Source of the DNA: Tubiluchus corallicola
Lineage: Eukaryota > Priapulida > Priapulimorpha > Priapulimorphida > Tubiluchidae
DNA: 64,000 nt
Direction of reading: 5' to 3'
Assembly (NCBI GenBank): GCA_030141605.1
Contig: JAQGDQ010000073.1
Location: 434,001 to 498,000, forward strand
The translations under genes and the position numbers were made by a program. The stretch's first letter is position 1. Every line of letters begins with the position of its first letter. This document shows, piece after piece, positions 1 to 12,417 of the stretch. The notes under the pieces are model-generated. The model had not been told where the DNA came from. It saw nothing but the letters and a program-made list of their open reading frames with translations, and did not search any database.

Positions 1-275
1 TTACGCCACTAGTTCTTCGCTGTTACATGTTTTTCGTCGTTCACTAGTTAGATGGGCACTAGCACCTACATCTATGAAACACGTTGCACAAAAAACAGGT
101 GCTATGCCTCTCAGTTCAGAGGTATTCGGTTGTGACGTAATTCACACGTTCAAGCACTCAGCGTGAGCACACCGGTAAACTTGAAATTTGAATTTTAAGT
201 TTAAAATTTGCAGAGTTTTTGCATATCACACTGAATCTTGTATATTGGCACTGTAGTTCCATTTTTGCTTTTGCA
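1..275 (+). repeat. Dispersed repeat, copy truncated by the window edge
   Basis: This stretch matches 28,545-28,810 over most of its length. Shared landmarks are a CCACTAGTTCTT start, the CACTAGTTAGA and GGGCACTAGCACCT blocks, TTGCACAAAAA, ACCTCTCAGTT, and a closing GCACTGTA. A shorter version ending at TTGCACAAAAA lies at 27,478-27,570. Three copies in 64 kb point to an interspersed element. I see no open reading frame or terminal repeat, so its class is unknown. The left end lies outside the window. Confidence 0.7.
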
Positions 276-526
276 AATATATTGAACACCCGCGTGGAAT
301 ATTGTTCATTTGCGATGTCATTACCAGGTGGGCTCCCCGACAGTTAGTAAAGTTTTTAACCTATTATTTATTTATCAGAAACGACTTGGCATTATTATTA
401 TAGGTGTAAAAGTTTTACTTTTTACCGTACTTCAAAATGTATTAGGTTTGTCCGGTTATTAATAACGCGTAGCTGAAACCACTGTATTTAACTCTAACTG
501 CCATTTTTGGGCAAAATGTGATTGAG
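276..526. other. Intergenic, nothing recognised
   Basis: AT-rich DNA without a coding frame, clear repeat or RNA gene that I can recognise. Confidence 0.5.
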
Positions 527-800
527 CCGTCTACATAGTTGCCGTGGCAAATGTTGGTTAGCCCGACATGTCTACATTATTGCCGTGGCAAATGTTAACC
601 TGTTCTGTCTACATTATTGCCATGACAAACGTTGATTAACCTGACCTGTCTACATTATTGCCGTGGCAAATGTTGATTAACCTGATCTGTCTACATTATT
701 GCCGTGGCAAATGTTGATTGATCTGTCCTGTTTACATAGTAGTTGCCATGGCAAATGCTGTTTGACCTGACCTGTCTACATTGTTGCCGTGGCTGCTCAG
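527..800 (+). repeat. Degenerate tandem repeat, about 41-bp unit
   Basis: Six to seven head-to-tail copies of a unit of about 41 bp. Each holds the core TCTACATTATTGCCGTGGCA followed by AATGTTGATTAACCTGACCTG or a variant. Units differ by substitutions and small indels; one lacks several bases in the middle and the last is truncated. Short reading frames across the array on both strands are by-products of the repeat. Confidence 0.85.
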
Positions 801-1630
801 TGCTTCTCGTTAAAGTATTATCAGTAGTATTAACTACCATTGTCAAAAGATACCCCCATACAGCAATTTTGTTACTTTTCCGCAAAAAAGGAAAACTTGA
901 TATTTTATTATTCCCCTCGTTTGCTCACTAAACGCGCCCTCCTGCGGCGCTAGACTCTGTTAATCCTGTCTGTGACATTTTTTGTCAATTAGAAATGTCC
1001 AGACCTTTAGTAACCCTTTCCCGGACAATTTCCCCATTGATCCTGTCGAGACTGTTGTGCTCTCCTCGGTTAGGAACATCTGTCGTCTAGTCTGGGGATA
1101 CCGTCTAGTCTGGGGCGTCCCTGAAATTTAGGATTAAATTCATATACATATTCTTTTAGAAGAAATTTTGGTATGAAGTTGTACAGATTTATTATGCTAG
1201 AGAATTATGTTTGCATTTTTTGCAACTACGCTGCAAAGTTTTGCAAGTAAAATAACCCCCCTCCTCCCGGTAGCGCCCCATTGCTGCTTTAAACCTTTTC
1301 TGACATGAATAAGATGCACACGTTTAGTGTTTGAACCCTATTTAGAATCCTACCAGCAATGTCAAGGTCATGTGTGCTGTTATGATCCTGCGTCTGCGTC
1401 TTGAAACAAAACATTTTGTATAATATATTAATGGCGTTTTAAAGATATTTTATTGTACTTCGCAGTTTCCAACAAAATTATGCATAATATGAATATTTTT
1501 CAATATGGAAGTTTCATATAAATATGGTAAAAAACTGATATTTAAGAGCTTAAATATAACATATTAGCTTCTAAATACATGTATAAGATATTAGCTTCTT
1601 TCCACTTGCATCTAAAGCTTTCTCTGTATG
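801..1630. other. Intergenic; 3' flank of the chitin-binding gene
   Basis: No coding exon recognised. A short direct repeat (CCGTCTAGTCTGGGG, then a near copy) lies near 1,085-1,115. A reverse-strand AATAAA (TTTATT on the plus strand, about 1,447-1,452) may be the poly(A) signal of the minus-strand gene that stops at 1,631. Confidence 0.4.
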
Positions 1631-2141
1631 TCAGTAATAGTAGTCGTCGCAGAAACTGTATTCAGACGAGCACCCAGCCCTATACCGATTCAGACAAGTG
1701 TCGTGTACACAAGTTCTATGGCAATCGTAGAAAATCGTTCCGTAAGGACATTCAGCTCTAATCGTCGTGTAGCCGTATACGTTACCGTAACCATAGCCGC
1801 TTCGTGCAGTGTACATGCACATGTAGAAGGCACGACAATCGTCGGGGTCAGCAATCAACTGGTCGCCATAGTAACATTCGTCTTCCGAGCACTCGAAAGC
1901 TTTACAAACTTGCAAAGAAACTGGAATACAAAAGTTCATGGCAATTGGTATTCCTCAGATACGTATACATTATATAAAATTGGCTATTAAAACCTGCCAT
2001 TGCGCGCGAACTATAAATTTGAATTCCTTTATCAAGTAGTCATAAAACGTGTAAGTTAATTTGTAATTGTGGAGTGGTTAAAAAAATTAACTCACCCAGT
2101 ACCAGTGCGACGAGCAGTGAAATTGCCATTGTACATCCCAT
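1631..2141 (-). CDS. Small secreted chitin-binding (peritrophin-A type) protein
   Basis: Two exons on the minus strand: 2141-2096 and 1920-1631, joined in phase 1 across a GTGAGT donor and a TTCCAG acceptor, giving 111 residues. Exon 1 is almost only a signal peptide (Met-Gly-Cys, then a hydrophobic run of Leu, Val and Ala). Exon 2 holds one type-2 chitin-binding domain: the segment DCRAFYMC, with cysteine spacing C-12-C-5-C-21-C-8-C, matches the peritrophin-A pattern. Extra cysteines flank it. A Gly/Tyr-rich insert (SGYGYGNVYGY) lies inside the domain and the protein ends in DDYYY. Such proteins bind chitin outside the cell in gut lining, cuticle or shell matrix; which applies here is unknown. 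An in-frame ATG at 2225 exists, but the TATA box at 2203-2210 favours the start at 2141. No orthologue recognised. Confidence 0.8.
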
Positions 2142-2202
2142 TTTGTATCTGGTCACAGCCTTGTTTGAACCTAACTGTAACAAAGCTCGTCTAACTGAAA
2201 TC

Positions 2203-2210
2203 TTTATATA
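2203..2210 (-). promoter_or_regulatory. TATA box of the chitin-binding gene
   Basis: Read on the minus strand the sequence is TATATAAA followed by G. It lies about 62 bases upstream of the ATG at 2141. A TTACAGTTAGG stretch about 30 bases downstream could serve as the initiator. The spacing leaves a short 5' UTR and makes the upstream ATG at 2225 non-transcribed. Confidence 0.65.
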
Positions 2211-2225
2211 GGTTCTGATTCCCAT

Positions 2226-5200
2226 GCATGTGAGAGAATCTATTTGTTTAAGTAAAATGGCTTCCTGTAGGCCTACAGTACATGATACGTATGATACAGT
2301 TTTTAATTTTCACATTCGTTCATGGTATATTGGTTTGCAAATCTAAAAATAACTTAAAAATTTGCGAATATAATATAATGTTCAAACTTATTGTAAAATG
2401 TCACTAACTTTCATCTCTGTTACGTATCGTATAGTATAGCACTACTTATATACTACATAGTACGTATTTATTTTTTCTTACCGTCAGGTGTCCAACGTTT
2501 GAACTCCTCTTACAGTTCAGTTCTTGCATTGAAATGGTATGTGGGGGCGGCGGAACGTTTTAATATCAGCATTTAGCCATTTTTGACGTTCAGGTTAGCT
2601 GAAAAGTCACATATAGGCCTGTAAGACTATAATAATAGAACGGTGTAGATAGTTCAGCAGGTGCGTTAGGTGAGGAGATGTGTATATGTGAGGATAAAGC
2701 ACTATATGAGGAAATTGCGCTTTTAATTTGCTTGTCTTTTTATTACAAGCCCTGTTTTACGAGAAAACGAGTTGTTTACATTGTGGCGTTATTATTCCAT
2801 CGGTCGTTAAGCGTGCAAGCATAGAAAGCTTTGTCGCCATTAAACACGCTCTTATGTCTTCTGCATACGTACTCTAGCAAGTGTCTTGGGATACAATGTC
2901 CTGCAAAGCAGATACACGCTACTGATCCTGATTGTGCTGGTTTTGACTTAGATTGTCTGAGAGAAAAATTCCTCTGTGTATCTTGGTATAAAGTATTTTA
3001 GCATAAAGAAATTTGAATTGTTCCTTCGGAATTGCTTACTTATTTATCAGTGTCATATGGCAGTTACAGTAAAATATATAGATATATGCATTTTCATTAA
3101 TTAAACGTGATTGACATTACAAATTTTAACTATCCTTAAACACAATTAATAAAACTAATTTTCCAAGATCCTCAGTATTTACCTTAGTTATGTAAACGAA
3201 AAGTGGTCACTTTTGTTATTCGTTTTTTGTTTATTTATTCATTTGTTCATTCGTTTGCTCCTACAGCCGTTAGCCGATCTGTCTACAGTATGTGTCATAT
3301 ATTCATACTATTCATGAATCCAGTCATTCGCGCGTTCGTTTATTCTAGCATCTGTCCGTCCGTCTGCTTGCCTGTCAGTGAATTTTTCACCCACAACCGT
3401 CGTAGTTGTTTTTATCACTATTACTGGTAAAATAAATGCGCTGAGATATGTAACATTGACCTCTGATTCGCTAGCATTGCTTCATGTCAACAGTGTGCAC
3501 GTCGTCCTATAGACCACGTGCACGTAGTTCTTGGAACGTGGCTATTAATTTTTAATGGCGGCTGAAGCGCTAGGGCGACATTTCATAGTAACGAGTTTAC
3601 AACTATACAATTATACATATAATGGGTTTTCCATCATTCTGTTTGAGGGGATTATTGCACAGTTTGTAAGAGAAGTCTTATAAGCGGTTTTGCACGTGAG
3701 GTGGTGGGCCATTGGTAAAGGTTATAGTTCATAAGTGAAACACAGTCTTCAGCGGGAGTCAGAAACTGTTGTCAGTACTCCATAAATAATGCCATATAAT
3801 TTTTATTGCTGGTAAAAAGGGCAGGTCGTAACATTTCTTCGTATTTGTGAAAAGGCCTTACGATGGTCATCATCAATTGCAGTGAAAACACAGCCGTGAA
3901 GTTGATGGTGTCATTCATGCTAGCATTCCAAGCGATAACTGTATGCTAATATGTGTAAATATATAAATAATTTGAACAGTGCTGTCCAGTTTTGGGATTA
4001 AGCTGTCCAGTATGTACGGCGTGAAGATGAGAAATATTGGTTTTAGAGTTTAGGGGTTTACCAAATTGCTCACGAATGCCGGCCACACAAAAACACATAT
4101 ACTAAATTACTAACTTGTACCAGGCGTCACTCCCGAATGTTGAACAGACTAGTGCCAGGAATCAAGCCGGAATGTTGGACAGACACACACACATACACAC
4201 ACTCGTCTTTCGGCATCTCACCATCAAAATACTGAAAGCGTTTAGAACTCCTGACAGTTTAGTCCGTGTTCAATTTCCAACCTGAACCCGCCGAAGCCAA
4301 AGTACTACACAAATCACGTGCTACATCATGACTTGTAAAATAACTTGCGCAGTTTTATAATACAGAAATTCTCAGAAGTCATAAATGCGCGCAATATAGA
4401 GTGAGGTTAGGTTGTGGTTGCCCATTAGTTCCGTTCAACTTGCGCGTCTTGCATTAGCAGTGTCATTCCCGTATTTAGCTAGAAGAAATACGGGAATGAT
4501 AGCTATAGAATTTAGCTAGGTGAAACTTTTGCCTCAAAGAAGTTGTGCAAATTGTAGGCCTAGCCTTCAATTATATATAATATATGATTAACACTACTGA
4601 TTGGAAAGCAGAATTTCCATCATTCTTATTACATTAACAAAACCCCATACATTGGATTTAGCTTTTCTTTTAAATACTAGTGGAATCATCGTCATCATCA
4701 TCGTCGTCGTTGTCGTCATCATCATAGTTGTGGTCATCCGTATCGACTACAGTAACTTTCGAAGTTTCGAATAGCTCATCCATTTTAATTCGGGTCAAGT
4801 TCCTTCGACACCCCATCATGTGAAATAGCTTATGCAGGCGTAAACTAAAAGCATGCTTTATGGGAAAATTTTATTCGTTTCACATTTGTAGTACCCGGCG
4901 TTTTGTTATTGTTACCCAACGAAATGGACAACAGTAAAGTTTTCAGTTCTGTCCCCACTTTTAAACGGTCAACATAATATAGGAAGTTGACCTTTCATAA
5001 AGTGACAGGATCTGGGTGACAGAAGTATAACGTGAACCAATGTGCCTAAATAAAGTGACGTGAAAAAGACTAGTACGAAATGTGACTCACTAACGATATT
5101 AGATAAGTTGAGATAGCAACACATCAGTAACATATTCATTTATACCTGCACGATTTGACGGTGGCCATGTTTTCCTTCGAGTTCTGTATTTTTAATGTTA

Positions 5201-5624
5201 TTTTTCACAGTATCTCTCTATATTGGTGCTAAGATGATATGGATGAATTAATTATCTGACGTGTGTGAGGTCTTGTTTAACAAGTTTGGCTTTGTTTAGC
5301 AAATGGTCTAAAATGAGTAATTATCACGCGTAATGATCGTGCGCATGCAAACAGGCCATTGTAACAGTTTCTGAATGAAAATCAGCAACCTGGGCTTTGA
5401 TGCTCCAGCCTAAATAAATTCTTCGTAAAACACCCGAAGAGGTAGACTTTTTTCAAGCATCCAAATTTATGGATGCTAGAACGAACAACTCATAAAAATG
5501 CGGTTTTAATGGTTTTAGTGCAAAATTCAAAAGTTGACCCCATGCACCCCTTCCTCAACTTTCGCCTTCCATCTCTCTTCCACCTCATGTGTAACAAGCT
5601 TTTGTTTTTTGTTCTGTTGCAGTT
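2226..5624. other. Intergenic, no gene recognised
   Basis: No conserved coding exon seen on either strand. It holds low-complexity tracts: a TTCR-rich run at 3,200-3,400, a CA-rich run near 4,185-4,202, and an interrupted ATC/GTC triplet tract at 4,686-4,730. A near-repeat (CCCGAATGTTGAACAGACTAG, then CCGGAATGTTGGACAGAC) lies at about 4,130-4,180. A small hairpin GCATCC-8 nt-GGATGC sits at about 5,458-5,477. Confidence 0.45.
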
Positions 5625-5805
5625 CGTTTACGTAGCATCCGGATACGTATGCGTTTTGGGGGGAGGGGGTGCGCAATAGATAAAATCGGTTTGTATTATT
5701 TTCAATGCACCCGTTTATGGAGCCTACATATTCTTTTTCTGCAGCTATTCCTATTCATTTTTTCCGCAGGTGGAAACGCATACTCATCTGGATGCTACGT
5801 AAACG
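5625..5805. repeat. Fold-back element, 32-bp inverted arms
   Basis: The left arm (5625-5656) begins CGTTTACGTAGCATCC. The right arm (5774-5805) is its reverse complement with four mismatches. About 117 bp lie between the arms, including a G-run (5659-5670). The shape fits a fold-back or MITE-like element. No transposase is present. Confidence 0.7.
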
Positions 5806-6628
5806 CCACTTAACAGTTCTTGGGCTTTTTTGCAAAAAAGTCAAATTGAAGAAATTGTATGGTGGTAAATTCTATAGAAGTGGAAAATGTAGTTCATAAA
5901 ATATTTTCGCTTTTTTAGTTGTACGCGTTTGTATTGTGATAATGATGTGTTATTTATTCAATTACCAATATCATATTAATCGTACAGTTTGCGGCATGTT
6001 TGAAGTTTGAATATTTGAAGTATTAGCACGAGGAAACCGGGTACCGTCGGGCGTTAACCCACATACTACTAAAATTTTTGTTGTGACGCCAGACACTAAA
6101 CAACGCTTGCGCACACATGATGCATTTATTGTACATGTATATAATAGTTCCTGTGTAATAAATAAGACGCATTGAGACGGAACAACATACAATATTAAAC
6201 AGACAAAACAAACTATTATATGTATACATGGCACATGTATGTAGACAGTAATTCTTATGCTTGGTTCGTTCTTCCAAGTTTTTAGTATAGGTTCATTCTA
6301 AAGAGAAGGATCATTTTTGCTACGTGGTTTTTTACCTGTCTAATAATGCTTTATCAATTAGATGCATTCGAATACTGTAAAGTATGCACTGTAAAACTTA
6401 TCTTTTGTTCCTCTGCTAGTGTTTACAACAGATTAGCGTACTGGGTATCACACAAATTTTAGCATACATAGGGGTTAAATAGCCTTTTCTGCTAATAAAG
6501 CAATTACATGCCCATATCTTATTTGTGATCTTCCTATCAGTATCACCTTGCAATCGTAGCAAGTGCGCTATGTTGAACTTTACTTCCCAATAGAATACTC
6601 GCTTTATATTATAATTTACAGTGTACTG
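5806..6628. other. Intergenic, nothing recognised
   Basis: AT-rich DNA; overlapping short frames on the minus strand at 5,971-6,277 show no family resemblance and are not accepted as genes. Confidence 0.4.
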
Positions 6629-7140
6629 TTTGGTCCACAAGAATCAGTGCTTCTTGTAAGGCAAATTTGGGTACAAGAGCTTGGTCCACAAGGATCAGTG
6701 CTTCTTGTAAGGCAAGCTTGGGTACAAAAACTTGGATCACACGGATCAGTGCTTCTTGTAAGGCAAACTTGGATACAAGAATTTGGTTCACAAGGATCAG
6801 TGCTTCTTGTAAGGCAAGCTTGGGTACAAGAACTTGGTTCACAAGGATTAGTGCTTCTTGTAAGGCAAACTTGGGAACAAGAACTTGGTTCACACGGATC
6901 AGTGCTTCTTGTAAGGCAAGCGGTACAAGAACTTGGTTCACAAGGGTTAGTGCTTCTTGTAAGGCTTGCTTGGGTACAAGAACTTGGTTCACACGGATCA
7001 GTGCTTCTTGTAAGGCTTGCTTGGGTACAAGAACTTGGTTCACAAGGATTAGTGCTTCTTGTAAGGCAAACTTGGGAACAAGAACTTGGCTCACACGGAT
7101 CAGTGCTTCTTGTAAGGCAAGCTTGGGTACAAGAACTGCT
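6629..7140. repeat. Minisatellite, 10 copies of a 51-bp unit
   Basis: The block AGTGCTTCTTGTAAGGC recurs at 6646, 6697, 6748, 6799, 6850, 6901, 6949, 7000, 7051 and 7102. All steps are 51 bp except one 48-bp step caused by a 3-base deletion near 6920. Because every period is a multiple of three, several frames on both strands stay open across the array. One minus-strand frame (7149-6616) reads as a 17-residue repeat with three cysteines (such as SSCTQACLTRSTDPCEP). I treat these frames as by-products, since nothing else suggests a gene. Confidence 0.92.
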
Positions 7141-10100
7141 TTCCCCCAACCGTCCCTGTCAGTAGAGAGTAAACACTACAAATTTAATTCTCAAGGTGCC
7201 CGCATGTGTGCCTTATCATCTTTGCCTTGCTTCTAATTAGTTGATTCGCTTAACTAACATTTCCTATTTCACATTAAACAGCTTATCTCATCTCGACTAA
7301 ATTCATCATTATTGCGTGATATTATTTCAATTTACTGTCCAACTGTTCCAGGGTTTCCAACATGTGATGTAGGTGATGTGTGGTTAGAAACTGCTTATCT
7401 TATCTACTTGCTGAACAACTAATGCGTTAATTCATTTGGTAAAATTAGTTTAGGCTTCATAATGACCGTGTATCGAACTTGTATGGTCAGTAGCAGATTG
7501 CCTTATCCCACTGATATTTTATCAGCAAGGTCAGGCCGCTTTGGCCAGCGGGAGTATTGACCGAGTAATTATTAGCGTAAGACGACACCAGGTTTTTGCC
7601 CTTCTCAACGAGGGGTCTCCTCTGTCTTATCCAGCCACATGTTAGACTGGAGTGGTACGAGTTAATTAATCAATTTGGTTCTTCGTCTGCAAATGTAATA
7701 AAAGATCTTGTTTGTAAAGAATTGAATGTCAGAAACCAGTGTCGTAGTCAACGGAAGAAATGAAAATGTAGTTTGCTTTTCTTCTTCTTAAAGTACATGC
7801 ATGTGACTAGCAGCATCGGTGCATCGTGCATTGGGCACCGATAGTTGCAACTATAAGTATGAGAATAAAAATTATATTCCTGTTTATATAAGAATATGTA
7901 GTGGCTGTAAAAACCACCAAAGCTAATGCGTAATGTCAATATTTTCCTCCGGGCTTGACCACTGGGATTGTATTTGCTACTGGCCTGGAAAATGACCAAC
8001 ACATGTTTGACCTCTCTGGTCATTAGCCTTGTAGTTGTAATGCAATTATGCAATGCCAGGACATCGTGCGTCAACCTTTAACCAGTATCACCCAATATTT
8101 GTTTGCTTGTTAGGATTGTTACGTAGTAATTCATATTGTTATATAGTGTTCATCATTATGCAATAGACATGGCATATGCTAGTAGTAATCACTACTTACA
8201 TGTAGTCAGGGCACATATACGAATGGAAGCACTTGTCAAAGTTGTATTACTAAATTCTTCGCTTCAAAGTTAGGATCTCTAGGAGTACAAATGGAAAGCT
8301 CGCACACTAGTAATGGTCGTTTTTGTATTTAAAGGCCTATATAACCTAAACAGACATTGAAGTTTTTTTTTAACGCATTGTTATTATGATTATACAAAGA
8401 ATTCGTAGTTATTTTTACACAAAAGGTTATAAATTAAATAACTTACATTTTCTGGCGAATTTTGAATGCTTGCATTACCGTAAAGATCGCCATTTTTCGC
8501 GACTTCGGCGCAAATGACGTACGTAGTGCAGAAAGAGCCATTGGTTACCCATGTTTGTTTACCGATTTTTGGTGATTTCGTGACTGCACTTATTACGTCA
8601 TTCGTCTCGCGCTGCGAGAAATGGTGGTTCTTCAAACAACGAAGTGATAAAAATGAAAAGTAAGAAGTTTTACGGTTAGTTTATAATAAAATAAATTGGA
8701 ATATTTGTAATGAGAGTAGGACTTAGTTTATAGTAAGCGTTTAGTTTGATTTTAATTTAGGGATCAGTTGTGAATGTGATTGTCTGTGACATAGCATCAT
8801 CGGTGACAGTGAATCCTGTTATACCCAGCAGATTTTAATCCTGCTGTTGTTGGTGTCTCAAGCTTGCACACCCCCAAGGAATAGAGTCGCTTTCTTCTAC
8901 TCTGCCTTAATCTAGGCACATTTATCTTACAAGATAAAACTTTGATCTCTTAATGTGTATTTGATCCTATGATCGGCTAGCATAATGCTGTAATTACATG
9001 AGCGTAGAATTAGAATACGCCTCCCCCCGCGGTTTGTGACATTACTCATTATGAGACGCTACACATAATACATGCAGCTGCTTTGGACTGGCACGGTCTG
9101 TGAAACCGCAAAAATACTATATTATAGCATTATTAAAGTCAGTAATCTCTCTTGTCGTATTAAAAGCACCATCTCAAGAGATTGTCGGAAACGAAATGGG
9201 ATTGTTTTATTATTCTTGCCGAAATGTGTAGCTTTTTATCAAAGGGAATCCCCGATGATCGATTAGATGCACCTGGAAAAAACCTTAAATTTAATTAGTG
9301 CGTTGCACACTTTGTTTCTAGTAATAATAAAACCTACAAGACACAGATTAAAAAGTCATTGCGCTCAAAGAAACATGACGAAAATGCAATGTTGGTTTAA
9401 TGTCACGTTAACTGTAAATAAATTCGACTTTTAACTCTATTTCACTTTAACATAGTCAAAATATCTTATCCGGTGTACACATAAACTAGGTGGAAAAATA
9501 GATGTGATGGCTACTTTCCGAAGATAATTTTTTTCAGAAATGCTTTTGTGCTCTAGGACTGGTAAAGCTAGTTTATAGTCATTCACGAACTATTTTACGG
9601 TTGCTAATTACAGAAAAAGAATCAGCGGCCTGTAACGTGAGTCTTATCTAACGTCAATGATACAGAATAGCGCTTACATGGCTTTGTAATATACGTCCTA
9701 TTCTATATAGTCAGTAATAACACTACTGTACGTAAAAATATATGTAAAAAGAAACAACTCATTCATGATCGGAAATGGAGTTTCTGATAAGGATATTCGT
9801 ACGTTGGATTTAGTGCGTTTTATCCTCTGGCTTCTAGATAGTGTCATCGTTTACTTACGTTACATCTTATTTGTTTTGCCTACTAAAACTAGCCCAATAA
9901 AACAATTTAATGTAGGCCTCTGTGTAATACAAGCTGCAACTAGAAATGGGGAAACGAGGTGTATGTGGGAATCCCTTGGGAAGATATGAGAAATTGAGAT
10001 ATACGCACGTATACTGAATAATAGGAATTATAAATCGGTGATTTAAAAATGGTTGTATACATTGTAAAACATTTTCTGTGACTTTAAGCGGAAACGTTCA

Positions 10101-12417
10101 AAATGCTATTACATAATTTGATTAAAAATTTTATTTGGAATGGTGTCTGTTTCATTTGGAAATATAATCTACTGTGGATGTATAGGCACGGTTTTACCCG
10201 TGAATTTGATGAGCGGATTTGGGGAAAACCAAAAAAGGAAGGGCAACGTAAAGTCGAAAATTCCTAAAAACACACTACGTGACAGAATCACTTGCTATGA
10301 TTCAGCAGCAGTAAGAGTTGAATGAAGTTTTTTTGCGTGAGAACGTTTATGCGTTCAGTATAACACAGTATACCATGCCACCCTGTGAGAATATTAGTAA
10401 GTTCAATATAACACGGTAAACCACAACTTGGGAACTCTATCTAGTATAAACCGACGCGACGGGTTATAAATATTATTCTTAACGTCTTCTCGGAATGATG
10501 TATTAATAACATTTATGATTTTTCGTGTGTAAGCTTTACGTAAACGGTATGCGAGTTATGTAAACATTTGTAATTGGGATCTTGAGAAAAGTGATAGGAT
10601 CATTCCCGACCCGGCAACAAATTACAAACTTTGTAATTCATGTAGTATAATTACTGTAATAAATGTAGTAAGTGTAATGATAAACCGTAATGTAAGTGTA
10701 ATAATAATATATGAACACCTTTTTCAACGCCGGATTGACAAGCATGATTTGCGCGATGTCATATAAACATTTAATTATGATTATTGAACCAGTCAGTCAT
10801 TAGCGCGAATAAAAATATTCTGGTATCACGAAGGAAAAACTGTTCTGGTCCTGTTTTAATGTGTTATGTTTATTTTCTTTTATTGCGGATATACTTGTGC
10901 ATTGCGCATTTTGTCTCTGGAGTTAATTACATAATGCCTACTTGCAAGTCGTAATACTAACGGATTATATTACGCAGTGTTGTCGTATAGTATAACACCA
11001 TAGGAGCCAGACGGACCATAAAAACTGGAACAATTCAAATTCTGTCTGGTGAGCCCGTCTGTGTCAGGCCACGGATCGATATGTCTGGCTTATATTTTGA
11101 TTTTTTCATTCGATAGCGACGTGTTTAGGCGAACCAAGATTGGGTGACATTACGTCTGATAACGTGTTCCTAACTTTTTGAATTCAATTTGTTAACTGTC
11201 TAGTAATTGGTTTCAGTAATTGTTGTCCTTAGTTTGTAAACACCTGTGTGATGATGAAGTTGGTCTAGTTGAATGGTTCATTCTATCACCTGCCACTCTT
11301 CTCATTACTGGGACTGCCACTGATGAGTCACTGATTTTCCCTAATATGTGTTGTTATCTGGAAAGTGTGATTAAGCCCTTAAATGTTTGAATGCTCGTCT
11401 GATCTGGGTTTATTTAACCGAAGCGTCTGGGATACCCTTACCCGGGGGCGCTTCCAATCTCCCGGACGTCGTAAACCCCAGGCAGGCAGGCTAACTTCTG
11501 TTGCGGTACCACAATGATTGTTTTTGTGCTTGAGGGCACTGCGGTCCATACTTAGTTAAGGATAATTTCATTACCACAAAATATTTTGTTCATAAAACAG
11601 AATTATAATCAATAATGTACAAATACCATACACTGTGTTTGTCTACAGTTCATTGATCCCTTATTTTGACATTGATAATACAGATTGGCAGATATAAAGT
11701 ATTTACTGAAGCCATTATTTTATAATAACTCTTTATTAACTTTTTACTGTAGTTATTTCGCGAGTCTGTTACAATTTGTATGCGTATAGTTTTCTGTTTG
11801 CCTGTTCTTGTTTCTTTTATGTGTTTTCCTATAAAAAAAATCTGACTAACATGTAGAATTGTTGGGCTTTGGCAGAGGCCTGCTTCCCACTGAGTGCATT
11901 TTAATTTTACATATATGCAATTTTTTTCCTACGTTTCATTTTTGTGCTTCTTAGGTGCCTATTCTATTGTGCTATTTTTGCATGTACCATTTTTACATAC
12001 ATTCCATAAGACCTTATGGTGTCTTATCATTTTTATTGAGGCAGCTACTAAAACTACCAAGAAATTATTAATGAATTTCTTGGGTGATAGTTTTGGTTTC
12101 TTGTCCCAATTTTTAAATTCTAATAAGTTACTGTATCCAACACCGCTTAGTCAAATGCACTGGCTTGTGTACTAGTCTGCTCCGTGCCGTAGGTTATTTT
12201 TTATCACCCCACAACAGTTGAAGGCGTTGTCGCGACATCTGTTGGTTGGCGGTTCAAGTATGTTGACTGGATTGTTAGTGTTAACAGATGTTGTAAACCG
12301 AAGTGCTGTTATTAGTATTTTTGACTCTAATTAGTATGTTTGCCTAAATAGGACTTGAAATGTATTTGTTTTTGTGTGTGTAAAAATGCTGGTCTATTTT
12401 GAAATTTTTAACTTCAG
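7141..12417. other. No gene recognised; upstream of DOK7-like gene
   Basis: No exon could be identified. The missing first coding exon of the DOK7-like gene (the start of its PH domain) should lie somewhere 5' of 12,418, here or outside the window. A relatively CpG-rich patch at 8,480-8,640 includes ATTACGTCA, which resembles a CRE site, and could be promoter-like. Short frames at 7,748-8,074, 8,390-8,635 and 11,894-12,175 have no recognisable similarity. Confidence 0.4.

Noticed and set aside
2142-2225. Upstream in-frame ATG for the chitin-binding gene at 2225
   Set aside because: It lies upstream of the TATA box, and its extra residues would bury the signal peptide inside the chain.
6563-7236. 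Four overlapping long frames on both strands at the minisatellite
   Set aside because: All arise from a repeat unit that is a multiple of three bases; there is no flanking exon or family similarity.
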